Below are positions 15,392 to 24,053 of a DNA stretch of 64,000 bases, piece after piece. The notes under the pieces were generated by a model. The model did no database searches, had not been told where the DNA came from, and saw only the letters and a program-made list of their open reading frames with translations. The DNA comes from Micromonospora rubida (GTDB taxonomy: Bacteria; Actinomycetota; Actinomycetes; Mycobacteriales; Micromonosporaceae). Location of the stretch: contig NZ_JAAALO010000014.1 in assembly GCF_009908295.1 (NCBI RefSeq), positions 62,001 through 126,000 of the forward strand, given 5' to 3'. Numbering within the stretch: the first letter of the stretch is position 1; every line of letters starts with the position of its first letter. A program made the translations under genes and the position numbers.

Positions 15392-16978
15392 ATGACGAAC
15401 CCCTCGACGACGCGCCCGGTGACGTTGTACCGCGGTGGCGTGCTGCATTGTCCGGCGGATCCGGGTGCCACGGCGTTGCTGGTGCGGGATGGGCGGATCG
15501 CCTGGTTGGGGGTCGACGCGGACGCGCCGGCGGCGGATCGGGTGGTGGATCTGGGCGGGGCGTTGGTGACGCCGGCGTTCGTGGACGCGCACGTGCATGC
15601 CACGGACACGGGGTTGGTGTTGTCGGGGCTGGACCTGTCGGGGGTGCGGTCGGCGGGTGGGTTGTTGGAGGCGGTGGCCGGGTTCGCGGCGGGTCTGCCG
15701 GTGGATGCGGTGGTGTTGGGGCACGGCTGGGACGAGTCGGGTTGGGTGGACAAGACGCTGCCTGGTGCGGCCGGGTTGGGGCGGGCTGCTGGTGGGCGGC
15801 GGGTGTATCTGTCGCAGGCGTCGATTCATTCGGCGTTGGTGTCGGAGGCGATGTTGGTGGCGTGTCCGGAGGCGGCGGGGGCGTCGGGGTTCGACGCGTC
15901 GGGGTGGTTGCGGCGTGATGCGCACCATGTGGTGCGGGCGGCGGCGTTGGCGTCGGTGAGTCGGGCGCAGCGGGTGGCGGCGCAGCGGGTGGCGTTGGCG
16001 CGGGCGGCGTCGTTGGGGATCGCGGCGGTGCACGAGTGTGGTGGGCCGGAGATTTCCGGCGAGGAGGACTTCACGGGGTTGTTGGCGTTGTCGGGTGCGG
16101 GGTTGCCGGAGGTGTACGGGTACTGGGGTGAGTTGGGTGGTGCGGCGCGGGCGCGGGAGTTGGGTGCGGTGGGTGCGGGTGGGGATCTGTTCGCGGATGG
16201 GGCGTTGGGGTCGCGGACGGCGCATGTGTCGGGGGCGTACCTGGATGGTGAGCCGGGGGGGTGTGGGCACGGGTATGTGAGCGCGGGGCAGGTGCGTGAT
16301 CATTTGTTGGACTGTGCGGCGCATGGGATGCAGGGCGGGTTCCACGCGATCGGGGATGCGGCGGTTTCGACGGTGTTGGAGGGGTTCGCGGGGGCGGCGG
16401 AGCGGTTGGGTGTGGACCGGGTGCGGGCGGCGCGGCACCGGGTGGAGCATGCGGAGATCATGAGTAGGCGGTTGATCGCGGGGTTCGTGGAGTTCGGGGT
16501 GGTGGCGAGTGTGCAGCCGGCGTTCGACCGGTTGTGGGGTGGGGCGGGTCGGATGTATGAGTCGCGGTTGGGGTTGGGGCGGTCGTTGGAGTCGAATCCG
16601 GTGGGTGCGATGCATTCGGTCGGGGTGGCGTTGGCGTTCGGGTCGGATTCGCCGGTGACGCCGTTGGATCCGTGGGGGTCGGTGCGGGCGGCGGTGGCGC
16701 ATCACAATCCGGTGCAGCGGATGAGTGTGCGGGCGGCGTTCGCGGCTCATACCCGGGGTGGGTGGCGGGCGGTGCACCGTGATGGTGAGGGTGTGTTGGC
16801 GTTGGGGGCGGCGGCGACGTTCGCGGTGTGGGCGACGCCGGCGGGGGTGGATCGGGGTCTGCCGGTGTTGCAGGCGTCGGATCCGGAGGCGCGGGGTGCG
16901 GAGGATGTGACGCCGTTGCCGGTGTGTCGGCGCACGGTGCTGCGTGGCGAGGTGATCTATGAGGAAGGGTCTGCGTGA
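15392..16978 (+). CDS. Amidohydrolase-family protein (YtcJ-like) in the lysine locus
   Basis: The 528-residue metal-dependent hydrolase has the N-terminal beta-domain (LYRGGVLHC), the HVH metal motif (FVDAHVHATDTG), GGFHAIGDAAV, RHRVEHAEIMS and the aspartate-containing LAFGSDSPVTPLDPW. These are the order and spacing of the YtcJ/DUF6282-like amidohydrolases. It starts 6 bp after kdd and ends 4 bp inside the kamD start, so it belongs to the operon. It is not part of the textbook lysine fermentation pathway. It may act on a cyclised or acylated intermediate, which is inference. Confidence 0.85.
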   Translation: MTNPSTTRPVTLYRGGVLHCPADPGATALLVRDGRIAWLGVDADAPAADRVVDLGGALVTPAFVDAHVHATDTGLVLSGLDLSGVRSAGGLLEAVAGFAAGLPVDAVVLGHGWDESGWVDKTLPGAAGLGRAAGGRRVYLSQASIHSALVSEAMLVACPEAAGASGFDASGWLRRDAHHVVRAAALASVSRAQRVAAQRVALARAASLGIAAVHECGGPEISGEEDFTGLLALSGAGLPEVYGYWGELGGAARARELGAVGAGGDLFADGALGSRTAHVSGAYLDGEPGGCGHGYVSAGQVRDHLLDCAAHGMQGGFHAIGDAAVSTVLEGFAGAAERLGVDRVRAARHRVEHAEIMSRRLIAGFVEFGVVASVQPAFDRLWGGAGRMYESRLGLGRSLESNPVGAMHSVGVALAFGSDSPVTPLDPWGSVRAAVAHHNPVQRMSVRAAFAAHTRGGWRAVHRDGEGVLALGAAATFAVWATPAGVDRGLPVLQASDPEARGAEDVTPLPVCRRTVLRGEVIYEEGSA

Positions 16979-18612
16979 GCGAGCGTAGCGAGCGATCCAT
17001 CGATGGGGTGCGGGCGCGTGTCGCGTCGTCGCCGAGCGTATTGGGGGGCGGTGTGGTGGGGAAGCTGGGCCTGGATCCGGTGCTGGTGGCGCGGGCGCGG
17101 GAGTTGGCGCGTCGTGCGGGGCGGCCGGTGGTGGATATGGCGCGTAGCCATACGACGGTGTCGGTGGAGCGGGCGGTGCTGCGGTTGGCGGGGGTGACGG
17201 GGGCGGATCCGGACGGTATTCCGTGGGTGAATCGTCTGGTGGATGCGGTTGTCGCTGATGTGGGGTTGGGTCATGGGGTGGCGTTGCCGGTGTTCGACGC
17301 CCTGGTGCGGGAGCAGAGCACCGATGTGACGTTGTTGGCGCAGAAGGCTGCGGCGGGGTCGGTGCGGTTCGTCGTGCCGGAGGGGAAGTCGGCTACGGCG
17401 GCGCGGCGGGCGGCGCGGCGGGCGGTGGCTGCGGGGGTGCGGCAGATCGACCGGCGGCGGGTCGAGCGGGATCGATTGGTGAAGCGGTTCGGGGATCCGG
17501 TGCAGCGGCCGTGGATTTATCTGATCGTGGCGACGGGTGATATCTACGAGGACATTCCGCAGGCGCAGGCGGCGGCGCGGGCGGGTGCGGATGTGATTGC
17601 GGTGATCCGCTCGACGGGGCAGTCGTTGTTGGATTATGTGCCGGAGGGTGCGACGCGGGAGGGGTTCGCGGGGACGTATGCGACGCAGGAGAACTTCCGG
17701 TTGATGCGGGCGGCTCTGGATGAGTCGTCGCGGGAGTTGGGTCGGTATGTGCGGTTGACGAATTACGCGTCGGGGTTGTGTATGCCGGAGATGGCGACCC
17801 TGGCGGGGTTGGAGCGTCTGGACATGATGCTCAACGATTCGATGTACGGGATTTTGTTCCGTGACATCAATCCGGTGCGGACGTTCGTGGACCAGCGGTT
17901 CTCGCGGCAGGTGCACGCGCGGGCGGGGATCATCATCAATACGGGTGAGGACAACTATCTGACCACTGCGGATGCGGTGGACGAGGCGCACACGGTGACG
18001 GTGTCGCAGTTGTTGAACGAGTACTTCGCGCATGAGGCGGGGTTGGCGGACTGGCAGTTGGGGTTGGGGCACGCGTTCGAGATCAACCCGGATGTGCCGG
18101 AGTCGTTCCGCCTGGAGTTGGCGCATGCGTTGTTGGCGCGGGAGTTGTTCCCGGATGCGCCGTTGAAGTGGATGCCGCCGACGAAGCACATGACGGGGGA
18201 TGTGTTCCGGGGGAATCTGCTCGACGGGTTCTTCAACCTGGTGGGGACGATGACGGGGCAGGGGATCCTGTTGGTGGGGATGATGACGGAGGCGGTGGTG
18301 ACGCCGTGGTTGTCGGATCGGGACATCGCGTTGCAGAACGTGCGGTATGTGCTGGGTGCGGCGGGTGGGTTGCACGAGGATTTCGTGCCGGCGCCGGGTG
18401 GGTTCATTCAGCAGCGGGCGAATCGGGTGTTGGGCGAGGCGTTGGATCTGTTGGAGCGTATCGGTGAGCAGTCGTTGTTGACGGCGATCGCCGAGGGCAC
18501 GTTCGGGATCATGAAGCGGCCGGCGGACCGGGGTAAGGGGCTGTCGGGGGTGGCGGCGCACGAGGGTGACTACTACAACCCGGCGACGGAGATCCTGGAG
18601 CAGTCGGCATGA
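16975..18612 (+). CDS. kamD: Lysine 5,6-aminomutase alpha subunit
   Basis: The 545-residue protein matches KamD, the TIM-barrel subunit that holds the substrate end of the adenosylcobalamin- and PLP-dependent lysine 5,6-aminomutase. Recognisable blocks are VVDMARSHTTVSVERAVLRLAG, VIRSTGQSLLDYVPEGATREGFAGTYATQENFR and YMRL-like segments around LDMMLNDSMYGILFRDIN. It moves the terminal amino group of beta-lysine to give 3,5-diaminohexanoate. GTG 16975 overlaps the amidohydrolase stop. The first residues (MSERSERS) come from a GCGAGCG direct repeat and may be untranslated. The stop overlaps kamE by 4 nt. Confidence 0.93.
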   Translation: MSERSERSIDGVRARVASSPSVLGGGVVGKLGLDPVLVARARELARRAGRPVVDMARSHTTVSVERAVLRLAGVTGADPDGIPWVNRLVDAVVADVGLGHGVALPVFDALVREQSTDVTLLAQKAAAGSVRFVVPEGKSATAARRAARRAVAAGVRQIDRRRVERDRLVKRFGDPVQRPWIYLIVATGDIYEDIPQAQAAARAGADVIAVIRSTGQSLLDYVPEGATREGFAGTYATQENFRLMRAALDESSRELGRYVRLTNYASGLCMPEMATLAGLERLDMMLNDSMYGILFRDINPVRTFVDQRFSRQVHARAGIIINTGEDNYLTTADAVDEAHTVTVSQLLNEYFAHEAGLADWQLGLGHAFEINPDVPESFRLELAHALLARELFPDAPLKWMPPTKHMTGDVFRGNLLDGFFNLVGTMTGQGILLVGMMTEAVVTPWLSDRDIALQNVRYVLGAAGGLHEDFVPAPGGFIQQRANRVLGEALDLLERIGEQSLLTAIAEGTFGIMKRPADRGKGLSGVAAHEGDYYNPATEILEQSA

Positions 18613-19361
18613 CGGAGAAGCAGGTCGTCCGGCCGTACGGGGACACCACCGGCGACGGGATGGTGCAGGTGTCGTTCACGTTGCCGGTGCCGCATGACAA
18701 GCGGGCCGAGGGCGCGGCGGTGCAGTTGGCGAACAGGATGGGCATCGATCCGGCGATGCTGGTGCACGCGAAGCCGATGAGTGACGGGTTCACGTTTTTC
18801 GTGGTGTATGGGCGGGTGAACCATCTGGTGGATCTGGCTGCGGTGCGGGTGGTGGAGCGGGACTTTCCGCTGCTGTCGGCCAAGGAGGTCAACGCGCTGG
18901 TGAAGCAGCGGTTGCGGCGGAAGTTGTCGGTGGTGGGGGCGTGTATCGGCACGGACGCGCACACGGTGGGTATCGACGCGATTTTGAATGTGAAGGGCAT
19001 CGCCGGGGAGAAGGGCCTGGAGTACTACCGGGAGTTGAAGGTGTCGAACCTGGGGGCTCAGGTGAGTGTGCCGGAGTTGGTGGAGGCGGCGCGGGTGGAG
19101 CGGGCCGACGCGGTGTTGGTGTCGCAGGTGGTGACGCAGCGGGATGCGCATCTGCACAACACGCGGGAGATGTCGGCGGCGTTCCGGGAGGCGATGCCGG
19201 CGGGCCGGCGTCCGTTGTTGATCGTGGGTGGGCCGCGGTTCGACGAGTCGATGACGGGCGAGTTGGGCGTTGATCGGATTTTCGGGCGGGGGACCACGCC
19301 GGGTGAGGTGGCTTCCTATCTGGTGCACGCGTTGGTGACGAGTAAGAAGGCGAAGGCATGA
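18609..19361 (+). CDS. kamE: Lysine 5,6-aminomutase beta subunit (B12/PLP domain)
   Basis: The 250-residue protein carries the cobalamin-binding DxHxxG motif as DAHTVG with H118. Eleven residues later comes K129 in DAILNVKG, the spacing of the PLP Schiff-base lysine in the characterised beta subunit. The Rossmann-like B12 domain follows (VLVSQVVTQRDAHLHN, LLIVGGPRFD). It forms the holoenzyme with KamD. Both key residues are intact, so the enzyme should be active. It overlaps kamD and kal by ATGA on both sides. Confidence 0.95.
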   Translation: MTEKQVVRPYGDTTGDGMVQVSFTLPVPHDKRAEGAAVQLANRMGIDPAMLVHAKPMSDGFTFFVVYGRVNHLVDLAAVRVVERDFPLLSAKEVNALVKQRLRRKLSVVGACIGTDAHTVGIDAILNVKGIAGEKGLEYYRELKVSNLGAQVSVPELVEAARVERADAVLVSQVVTQRDAHLHNTREMSAAFREAMPAGRRPLLIVGGPRFDESMTGELGVDRIFGRGTTPGEVASYLVHALVTSKKAKA

Positions 19362-19750
19362 GTGATTCCCGGGTCGGTCTGACGGTGACCCACCGGCGGT
19401 ATGTGCCGTATTCGCATGCCCATTACGCGGGGAGCCTGGTGGACGGGGCGTACGCGTTGGGGTTGTTCGGTGATGTGGCGACGGAGGTGTGTATCCGTAC
19501 TGATGGTGATGAGGGGTTGTTCGCGTCGTATTCGGATGTGCAGTTCCGGGCGCCGATGCGGGCGGGGGACGTGTTGGAGGTGACGGCGACGGTGGTCCGG
19601 GTGGGGACGCGTAGTCGCACGATCGACTTCGAGGCGCGGGTGGTGTGTCGGGGTCGTCCGGACCGGTCGGAGTCGGCGGCGGAGGTTCTGGATCCGCCGG
19701 TGGTGGCGGTCACGGCGACGGGCACGGTGGTCGTGCCGGCGTCGGTGTGA
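19358..19750 (+). CDS. kal: 3-aminobutyryl-CoA ammonia lyase
   Basis: The 130-residue hot-dog-fold protein matches Kal in length and in the RRYVPYSHAHYAGSLVDGAYALGLFGDVATEV and SYSDVQFRAPMRAGDVLEV segments. It removes ammonia from 3-aminobutyryl-CoA to give crotonyl-CoA, a late step of the pathway. Its start overlaps kamE and its stop overlaps the reactivase GTG, so the expression of all three is coupled. Confidence 0.92.
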   Translation: MSDSRVGLTVTHRRYVPYSHAHYAGSLVDGAYALGLFGDVATEVCIRTDGDEGLFASYSDVQFRAPMRAGDVLEVTATVVRVGTRSRTIDFEARVVCRGRPDRSESAAEVLDPPVVAVTATGTVVVPASV

Positions 19751-21084
19751 GGGTCGCGGTCTGCGCCGACGTCGGGTCGACGTACACGAAGGCCGCGGTG
19801 GTGGACCTGGACTCGGGTCGGTTGGTGGCGGCGGGGTCGGCGCCGACGACGGTGGGCAGTGATGTGCTGCGTGGCCTGGACGCGGCGGTCGCGGCGGCGT
19901 CGGTGGGTGTCGCGGTGGGTGACGCGCCCTGGTATGTGTGTTCGTCGGCCGGTGGTGGGTTGCGGCTGGCGGTGGTCGGCTACGAGCCGCTGGTGACGGC
20001 GCAGGCGGGTCGGCGGGTGGGGTTGTCGGCGGGGGCGAACGTGGTGCATGTGGCCGCCGGCCGGTTGGGTGCGGCGGGGTTGGCGGCGTTGCGGGCGGCC
20101 CGCCCGGATGTGGTGTTGCTGGTGGGGGGCACCGACGGCGGTGACGCGGAGGTGTTGACGCACAACGCGACCCGTCTGGCGCGGGCGCGGTGGCGGGTGC
20201 CGGTGGTGTTGGCCGGCAACGTCGACGTGCGTGACGGGTTGGGTGCGCTGCTGGTGGCGGCCGGGGTGCCGGTGACGGTGGCGGACAATGTGTTGCCGCG
20301 GATCGGGGTGCTGGCGCCGGCGTCGGCGCGGGCGGCGATCCGGGAGGTGTTCCTGCGGCACGTCATCGGTGGGAAGGGGTTGTCGCGGGGGCCGCGGTTT
20401 TCCCGGTTGGTGCGGGCGGCCACCCCGGACGCGGTGCTGACGGGGGTGGAGGTCCTCGCCGACGCGGTCGGTGGTGATCTGGTGGTGGTGGACGTGGGTG
20501 GGGCGACCACGGACGTGTATTCGGTGTTGACGCCGGATGAGCGGGCCGACGGTCCGGGTCGGGAGGTGGCGGGGACGCTGTGGCGGGCCCGCACGGTGGA
20601 GGGCGATCTGGGGGTGCGGTGGAGCGCCCCGGGGGTGGTGCGGGCGGCGGTGGAGGAGCGGCTGGTCGGCGGCGGCGAGGAGGCCGGGTTGGCGGTGGCG
20701 GCGCAGGTGCGGGCGGCGGATCCGGGGTTCCTGCCGGGGGGTGACGCGGAGCGGGGGGTGGATGCGCGGTTCGCGGCGTTGGCGGCGACGGTGGCGGTGC
20801 GGCGGCATGCGCGGGGTGGGGCGACGGGGGAGCGTGGGGGGCGGGATCTGCGGGACGTGCGGCTGCTGGTGGGGTCGGGGGGTGTACTGCGTCACGTCAC
20901 GCCGGCGGTGTCGGCGGTGGTGTTGGGTGCGGTGTTGGGTGATCACGCGGGTGGGTGGCCGGTGCCGCGGGATGCCCGGCCGGTGGTGGACGTCGACTAT
21001 GTGCTGGCCGCGGGTGGGCTGTTGGCGGGGGACCATCCGGTGGCGGCGGGGGCGTTGCTGCGCCGGCACTTCGGGGCGGATTGA
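19747..21084 (+). CDS. MutL/GlmL-like ASKHA ATPase, probable aminomutase reactivase
   Basis: From GTG 19747 (overlapping the kal stop) the product is 445 residues. It has the actin-like phosphate-1 motif DVGSTYTK at 8-15, phosphate-2 VVVDVGGATTDVYSVL in the middle and an adenosine motif near LLVGSGGVLRHV. GlmL/MutL proteins sit beside B12-dependent mutases and are thought to exchange damaged cobalamin. Its position at the end of the kamDE operon supports that role for lysine 5,6-aminomutase. The larger open frame starting at 19645 is antisense-like read-in from kal and is not used. Confidence 0.88.
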   Translation: MRVAVCADVGSTYTKAAVVDLDSGRLVAAGSAPTTVGSDVLRGLDAAVAAASVGVAVGDAPWYVCSSAGGGLRLAVVGYEPLVTAQAGRRVGLSAGANVVHVAAGRLGAAGLAALRAARPDVVLLVGGTDGGDAEVLTHNATRLARARWRVPVVLAGNVDVRDGLGALLVAAGVPVTVADNVLPRIGVLAPASARAAIREVFLRHVIGGKGLSRGPRFSRLVRAATPDAVLTGVEVLADAVGGDLVVVDVGGATTDVYSVLTPDERADGPGREVAGTLWRARTVEGDLGVRWSAPGVVRAAVEERLVGGGEEAGLAVAAQVRAADPGFLPGGDAERGVDARFAALAATVAVRRHARGGATGERGGRDLRDVRLLVGSGGVLRHVTPAVSAVVLGAVLGDHAGGWPVPRDARPVVDVDYVLAAGGLLAGDHPVAAGALLRRHFGAD

Positions 21085-21136
21085 GACACGCCGACGCGAC
21101 ACGCCGTGGTGAACGGCACGACAGGCCGGTGGTGGG

Positions 21137-21167
21137 TTGACAGGGCGTGGGGTGCAGCACGTACCGT
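21137..21167 (+). promoter_or_regulatory. Promoter of candidate non-coding RNA
   Basis: TTGACA at 21137-21142 is a perfect -35 box. TACCGT at 21162-21167, after 19 bases, is a weak -10. No start codon with a ribosome binding site follows for more than 300 bp. Confidence 0.5.
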
Positions 21168-21171
21168 CTTT

Positions 21172-21464
21172 GAGTCCTACTACGGGAAGCGGCTGTTGTT
21201 CGCTTCGTCCCTTCGTCCGCTGGCCGAGTGACCTTCGGGTCGCGGCGGCCAGGTCCAGCGGGCGGGGGTCGGCGGGGCGGCGCGAACCGGCCGCGGTTAC
21301 CGGTGTACGGGCAGGGTGAGGTGCACGGCCAGTAGACAACGGCCGGGCGGGGGCAGCCAGTCTTCCGTCGGGTCGGTCCGAAGGTCGGCGTGCCTGACCT
21401 CGCCCCACCGGCCGGGAAGGGCCTGGGAGCATCGGGGCGCGGCAGCTGCCGCGCCCCGATTTTC
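21172..21464 (+). ncRNA. Candidate structured non-coding RNA upstream of lnt
   Basis: Between the TTGACA promoter and a perfect terminator lies about 290 bp without a credible protein. It can fold: CTGGCC (21220-21225) pairs with GGCCAG (21247-21252) around GACC-TTCG-GGTC (21230-21241), a UUCG tetraloop hairpin typical of stable RNAs. A second stem, AGGTC/GACCT, lies near 21390-21410. It ends at the 30-bp palindrome 21431-21460 and TTTT. It could be a free-standing small RNA or a leader with a terminator in front of lnt. It does not show RNase P, tmRNA or SRP hallmarks. Confidence 0.45.
21431..21463 (+). terminator. Terminator before lnt
   Basis: A perfect 30-bp palindrome (two 15-bp arms, 21431-21445 and 21446-21460) ends in TTTT. 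It separates the candidate RNA from lnt. Confidence 0.75.
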
Positions 21465-21529
21465 GTTTCCGCCCCGGGGTGGGCGGTGCCCCGCCTGGAG
21501 CGGCGGTGGGGCGGGTAGCCTTCGGCGGT

Positions 21530-23152
21530 GTGATCGCAGGTGAGGTGCCGGTGACGGTCGTCGCGCAGAGCCCGTCGGGTCCCGCGGCCGGGGTGCAGGC
21601 CGGTCCCGGGGGGCCGTTGCCGCTGCGGGTGTCGGTGCCGTTGGCGGTGGCCGCCGGGTTGGCGATGCTGGTGGCGTTCCCCCCGTACGGGTGGTGGCCG
21701 GCCGCGCCGGTGGGGGTGGCGTTGCTGGGTGCGGCGGTGCATCGGCGTCGGGTGCGCGCCGGTGTGGGGTTGGGTTTCGTGGCGGGCGTGGCGTTGTTCG
21801 GCCCGCTGCTGTCGTGGACGAACCTGCACACGGGTTACCTGCCGTGGCTGTTGTTGTCGCTGTTGCAGGCCGGGTATGTGGGGTTGTTGGGTGGGGCCGC
21901 GGCGTATGTGTCGCCGTTGGTGGACCGGTGGCGGTGGTCGTGGCCGGCGCTGACCGGGGTGCTGTGGGTGGCGCAGGAGGCGCTGCGGTCGCGGGCCCCG
22001 TTCGGGGGGTTCCCGTGGGGCCGGTTGGCGTTCAGCCAGGACGAGTCCCCGGCGCTGCGGCTGGCGGCGGTGGGTGGGGCGCCGCTGGTGACGTTCGCCG
22101 TCGCCGTGGCCGGTGGTCTGCTGGTGGCGGCGTTGTGGCGGCCCTGGCGGGGCGGGGCGGCGCGGTCCCGGTGGGCGGCGGTGGCTGCGGCGGTGGGCGC
22201 GGCCGGGGTGTTGGCGGTGGGGCTGCTGGTGCCGGTGGGGGTCGCCGGGGGCGGCGGCACGGTCACCGTGGCGGTGGTGCAGGGCAATGTGCCTCGGCTG
22301 GGCCTGGACTTCAACGCGCAGCGGCAGGCGGTGTTGGACAACCACGTGCAGGCCACCCTCGACCTGGCGGCGGAGGTCGCGGCGGGGCGGCGGGCGCAGC
22401 CGGACCTGGTGGTGTGGCCGGAGAACGCCAGCGACGTCGACCCGCTGCGCAGCGCGGCGGCGGGGCAGCGGATCAGTGCGGCCGCCGACGCGGTGCGGGC
22501 GCCGATCCTGGTGGGGGCGGTGCTGGTGGGCCCCGGTGAGGGGCAGAGCCGCAACGCGGGGATCCTGTGGCGGCCGGGCAGCGGCCCGGACCTGGAGCAG
22601 ATGTACACGAAGCGGCATCCGGTGCCGTTCGCCGAGTATGTGCCGCTGCGGGACGTGGCGCGGATGGTCAGCAAGGAGGTCGACCGGGTCCGCAGCGACA
22701 TGGTGCCCGGTGACCGCGCGGGGGTGGTCGACGCCGGTCCGGTGGTCCTGGGTGACGTGATCTGCTTCGAGGTGGCCTACGACGGGCTGGTCCGCGACAC
22801 CGTCACCGGTGGGGCGCAGCTGCTGGTGGTGCAGACCAACAACGCCACGTTCGACGTCGCGGAGGCCCGCCAGCAGTTGGCGATGGTGCGGCTGCGGGCG
22901 GTGGAGCACGGCCGCGCGTCGTTGATGGCTTCCACGGTCGGGGTGTCCGGGTTCGTCACCCCGGATGGGCGGGTATCCGACGCCACCGGGTTCAACACCC
23001 GCGCCGTGGTGCTGCGCCAGTTGCGTCTCGGTGACGGGCGCACCCTGGCCACCCGGGTCGGGGTGTGGCCGGAGGCGGCGCTGACGGCCGTGGCGGTGGC
23101 CGCCCTGGCCGGTGCGGTGTGGCGTCGCCGACGGTCGGCCGTCGCCCGGTAG
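21530..23152 (+). CDS. lnt: Apolipoprotein N-acyltransferase
   Basis: The protein is about 540 residues, with several N-terminal membrane helices and a C-terminal nitrilase-type domain. The catalytic triad is E298 (VVWPENASD), K361 (YTKRHPVPFAEYVPLR) and C412 (DVICFEVAYDG). It adds the third acyl chain to bacterial lipoproteins at the membrane. GTG 21530 is chosen because TAGCCT (21516-21521) lies eight bases upstream, the pattern of a leaderless mRNA; GTG 21479 is an alternative. The gene is followed by ppm1, as in other actinomycetes where Lnt and Ppm1 are neighbours or fused. Confidence 0.92.
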   Translation: MIAGEVPVTVVAQSPSGPAAGVQAGPGGPLPLRVSVPLAVAAGLAMLVAFPPYGWWPAAPVGVALLGAAVHRRRVRAGVGLGFVAGVALFGPLLSWTNLHTGYLPWLLLSLLQAGYVGLLGGAAAYVSPLVDRWRWSWPALTGVLWVAQEALRSRAPFGGFPWGRLAFSQDESPALRLAAVGGAPLVTFAVAVAGGLLVAALWRPWRGGAARSRWAAVAAAVGAAGVLAVGLLVPVGVAGGGGTVTVAVVQGNVPRLGLDFNAQRQAVLDNHVQATLDLAAEVAAGRRAQPDLVVWPENASDVDPLRSAAAGQRISAAADAVRAPILVGAVLVGPGEGQSRNAGILWRPGSGPDLEQMYTKRHPVPFAEYVPLRDVARMVSKEVDRVRSDMVPGDRAGVVDAGPVVLGDVICFEVAYDGLVRDTVTGGAQLLVVQTNNATFDVAEARQQLAMVRLRAVEHGRASLMASTVGVSGFVTPDGRVSDATGFNTRAVVLRQLRLGDGRTLATRVGVWPEAALTAVAVAALAGAVWRRRRSAVAR

Positions 23153-23192
23153 CGGACAACGTCGGCGTCGCGTCGGCGGGGGCGGAGGAACG

Positions 23193-23999
23193 GTGAGCGG
23201 AGCGGTGGGTGTGCGGCCGCAGGTGCGGCGGCCGGGGTTGGGGCGGGTGTTGGTGGTCATCCCCACCTACAACGAGGCCGACAACGTGTCCCCGATCGTG
23301 GCGCGGGTCCGCGCCGCGGCTCCGGACGTGGACGTGTTGATCGCCGACGACAACAGCCCCGACGGTACGGGGGCGATCGCTGACGCGCTCGCCGCCACCG
23401 ACGCTCGGGTACGGGTGCTGCACCGGCCGGGTAAGGAGGGCCTTGGCGCTGCCTACCTGGCGGGGTTCGGGTGGGCCCGGGAGCGCGGCTACGACGCGGT
23501 GGTGGAGATGGACGCCGACGGTTCTCATGCCCCGGAGGACCTGCCGCGGCTGTTGGCTGCCGCCGGGGATGCCGATGTGGTGATCGGTTCCCGCTGGTGC
23601 CGGGGCGCGAGGGTGGTGGACTGGCCGCTGCGGCGGCTGCTGCTGTCGCGCTGCGGGAACCTGTATGCGCGGGTGGCGTTGGGGATGCCGGTGGCCGATG
23701 CGACCGGCGGGTACCGGGTGTACCGGTTGGCGGCGTTGGAGGCGGTGGACCTGGGGTCGGTGTGCTCGCAGGGCTACTCGTTCCAGGTGGAGTTGTCGCG
23801 GCTGGCGCACCGGTCGGGGGCGCGGATCGTGGAGGTGCCGATCACGTTCGCCGAGCGGGAGCGGGGGGCGAGCAAGATGAGCCCGCTGATTGTCGCGGAG
23901 GCGTTGTGGCGGATCAGCGTGTGGGCGGTGCAGGACCGGCGGGCGGCGTGGCGGCGTGGGGTGCGCGGCACCCGCGCCGGTCAGGCTCGGTGGCCGTGA
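23193..23999 (+). CDS. ppm1: Polyprenol-phosphate mannosyltransferase (GT2)
   Basis: The 268-residue GT2 enzyme has the nucleotide-sugar site VVIPTYNEADNV, LIADDNSPDGT and the DxD-like VEMDADGSHAPEDLPRL, followed by GSRW and the acceptor region ATGGYRVYR. It makes polyprenyl-phosphomannose, the donor for lipoglycans and protein O-mannosylation, at the inner face of the membrane. GTG 23193 follows GGAGGAAC. It lacks the C-terminal membrane domain of some homologues. Confidence 0.92.
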   Translation: MSGAVGVRPQVRRPGLGRVLVVIPTYNEADNVSPIVARVRAAAPDVDVLIADDNSPDGTGAIADALAATDARVRVLHRPGKEGLGAAYLAGFGWARERGYDAVVEMDADGSHAPEDLPRLLAAAGDADVVIGSRWCRGARVVDWPLRRLLLSRCGNLYARVALGMPVADATGGYRVYRLAALEAVDLGSVCSQGYSFQVELSRLAHRSGARIVEVPITFAERERGASKMSPLIVAEALWRISVWAVQDRRAAWRRGVRGTRAGQARWP

Positions 24000-24053
24000 C
24001 CGGCGGCGTGTCATGCTTGAACGGCGGGATGTCGGAACGGCCGATGGGGTGAG

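Noticed and set aside
16970..17002. Insertion element at the kamD start (GCGAGCG repeats)
   Set aside because: It is a short direct repeat common in this kind of genome; no ends or duplications are seen.
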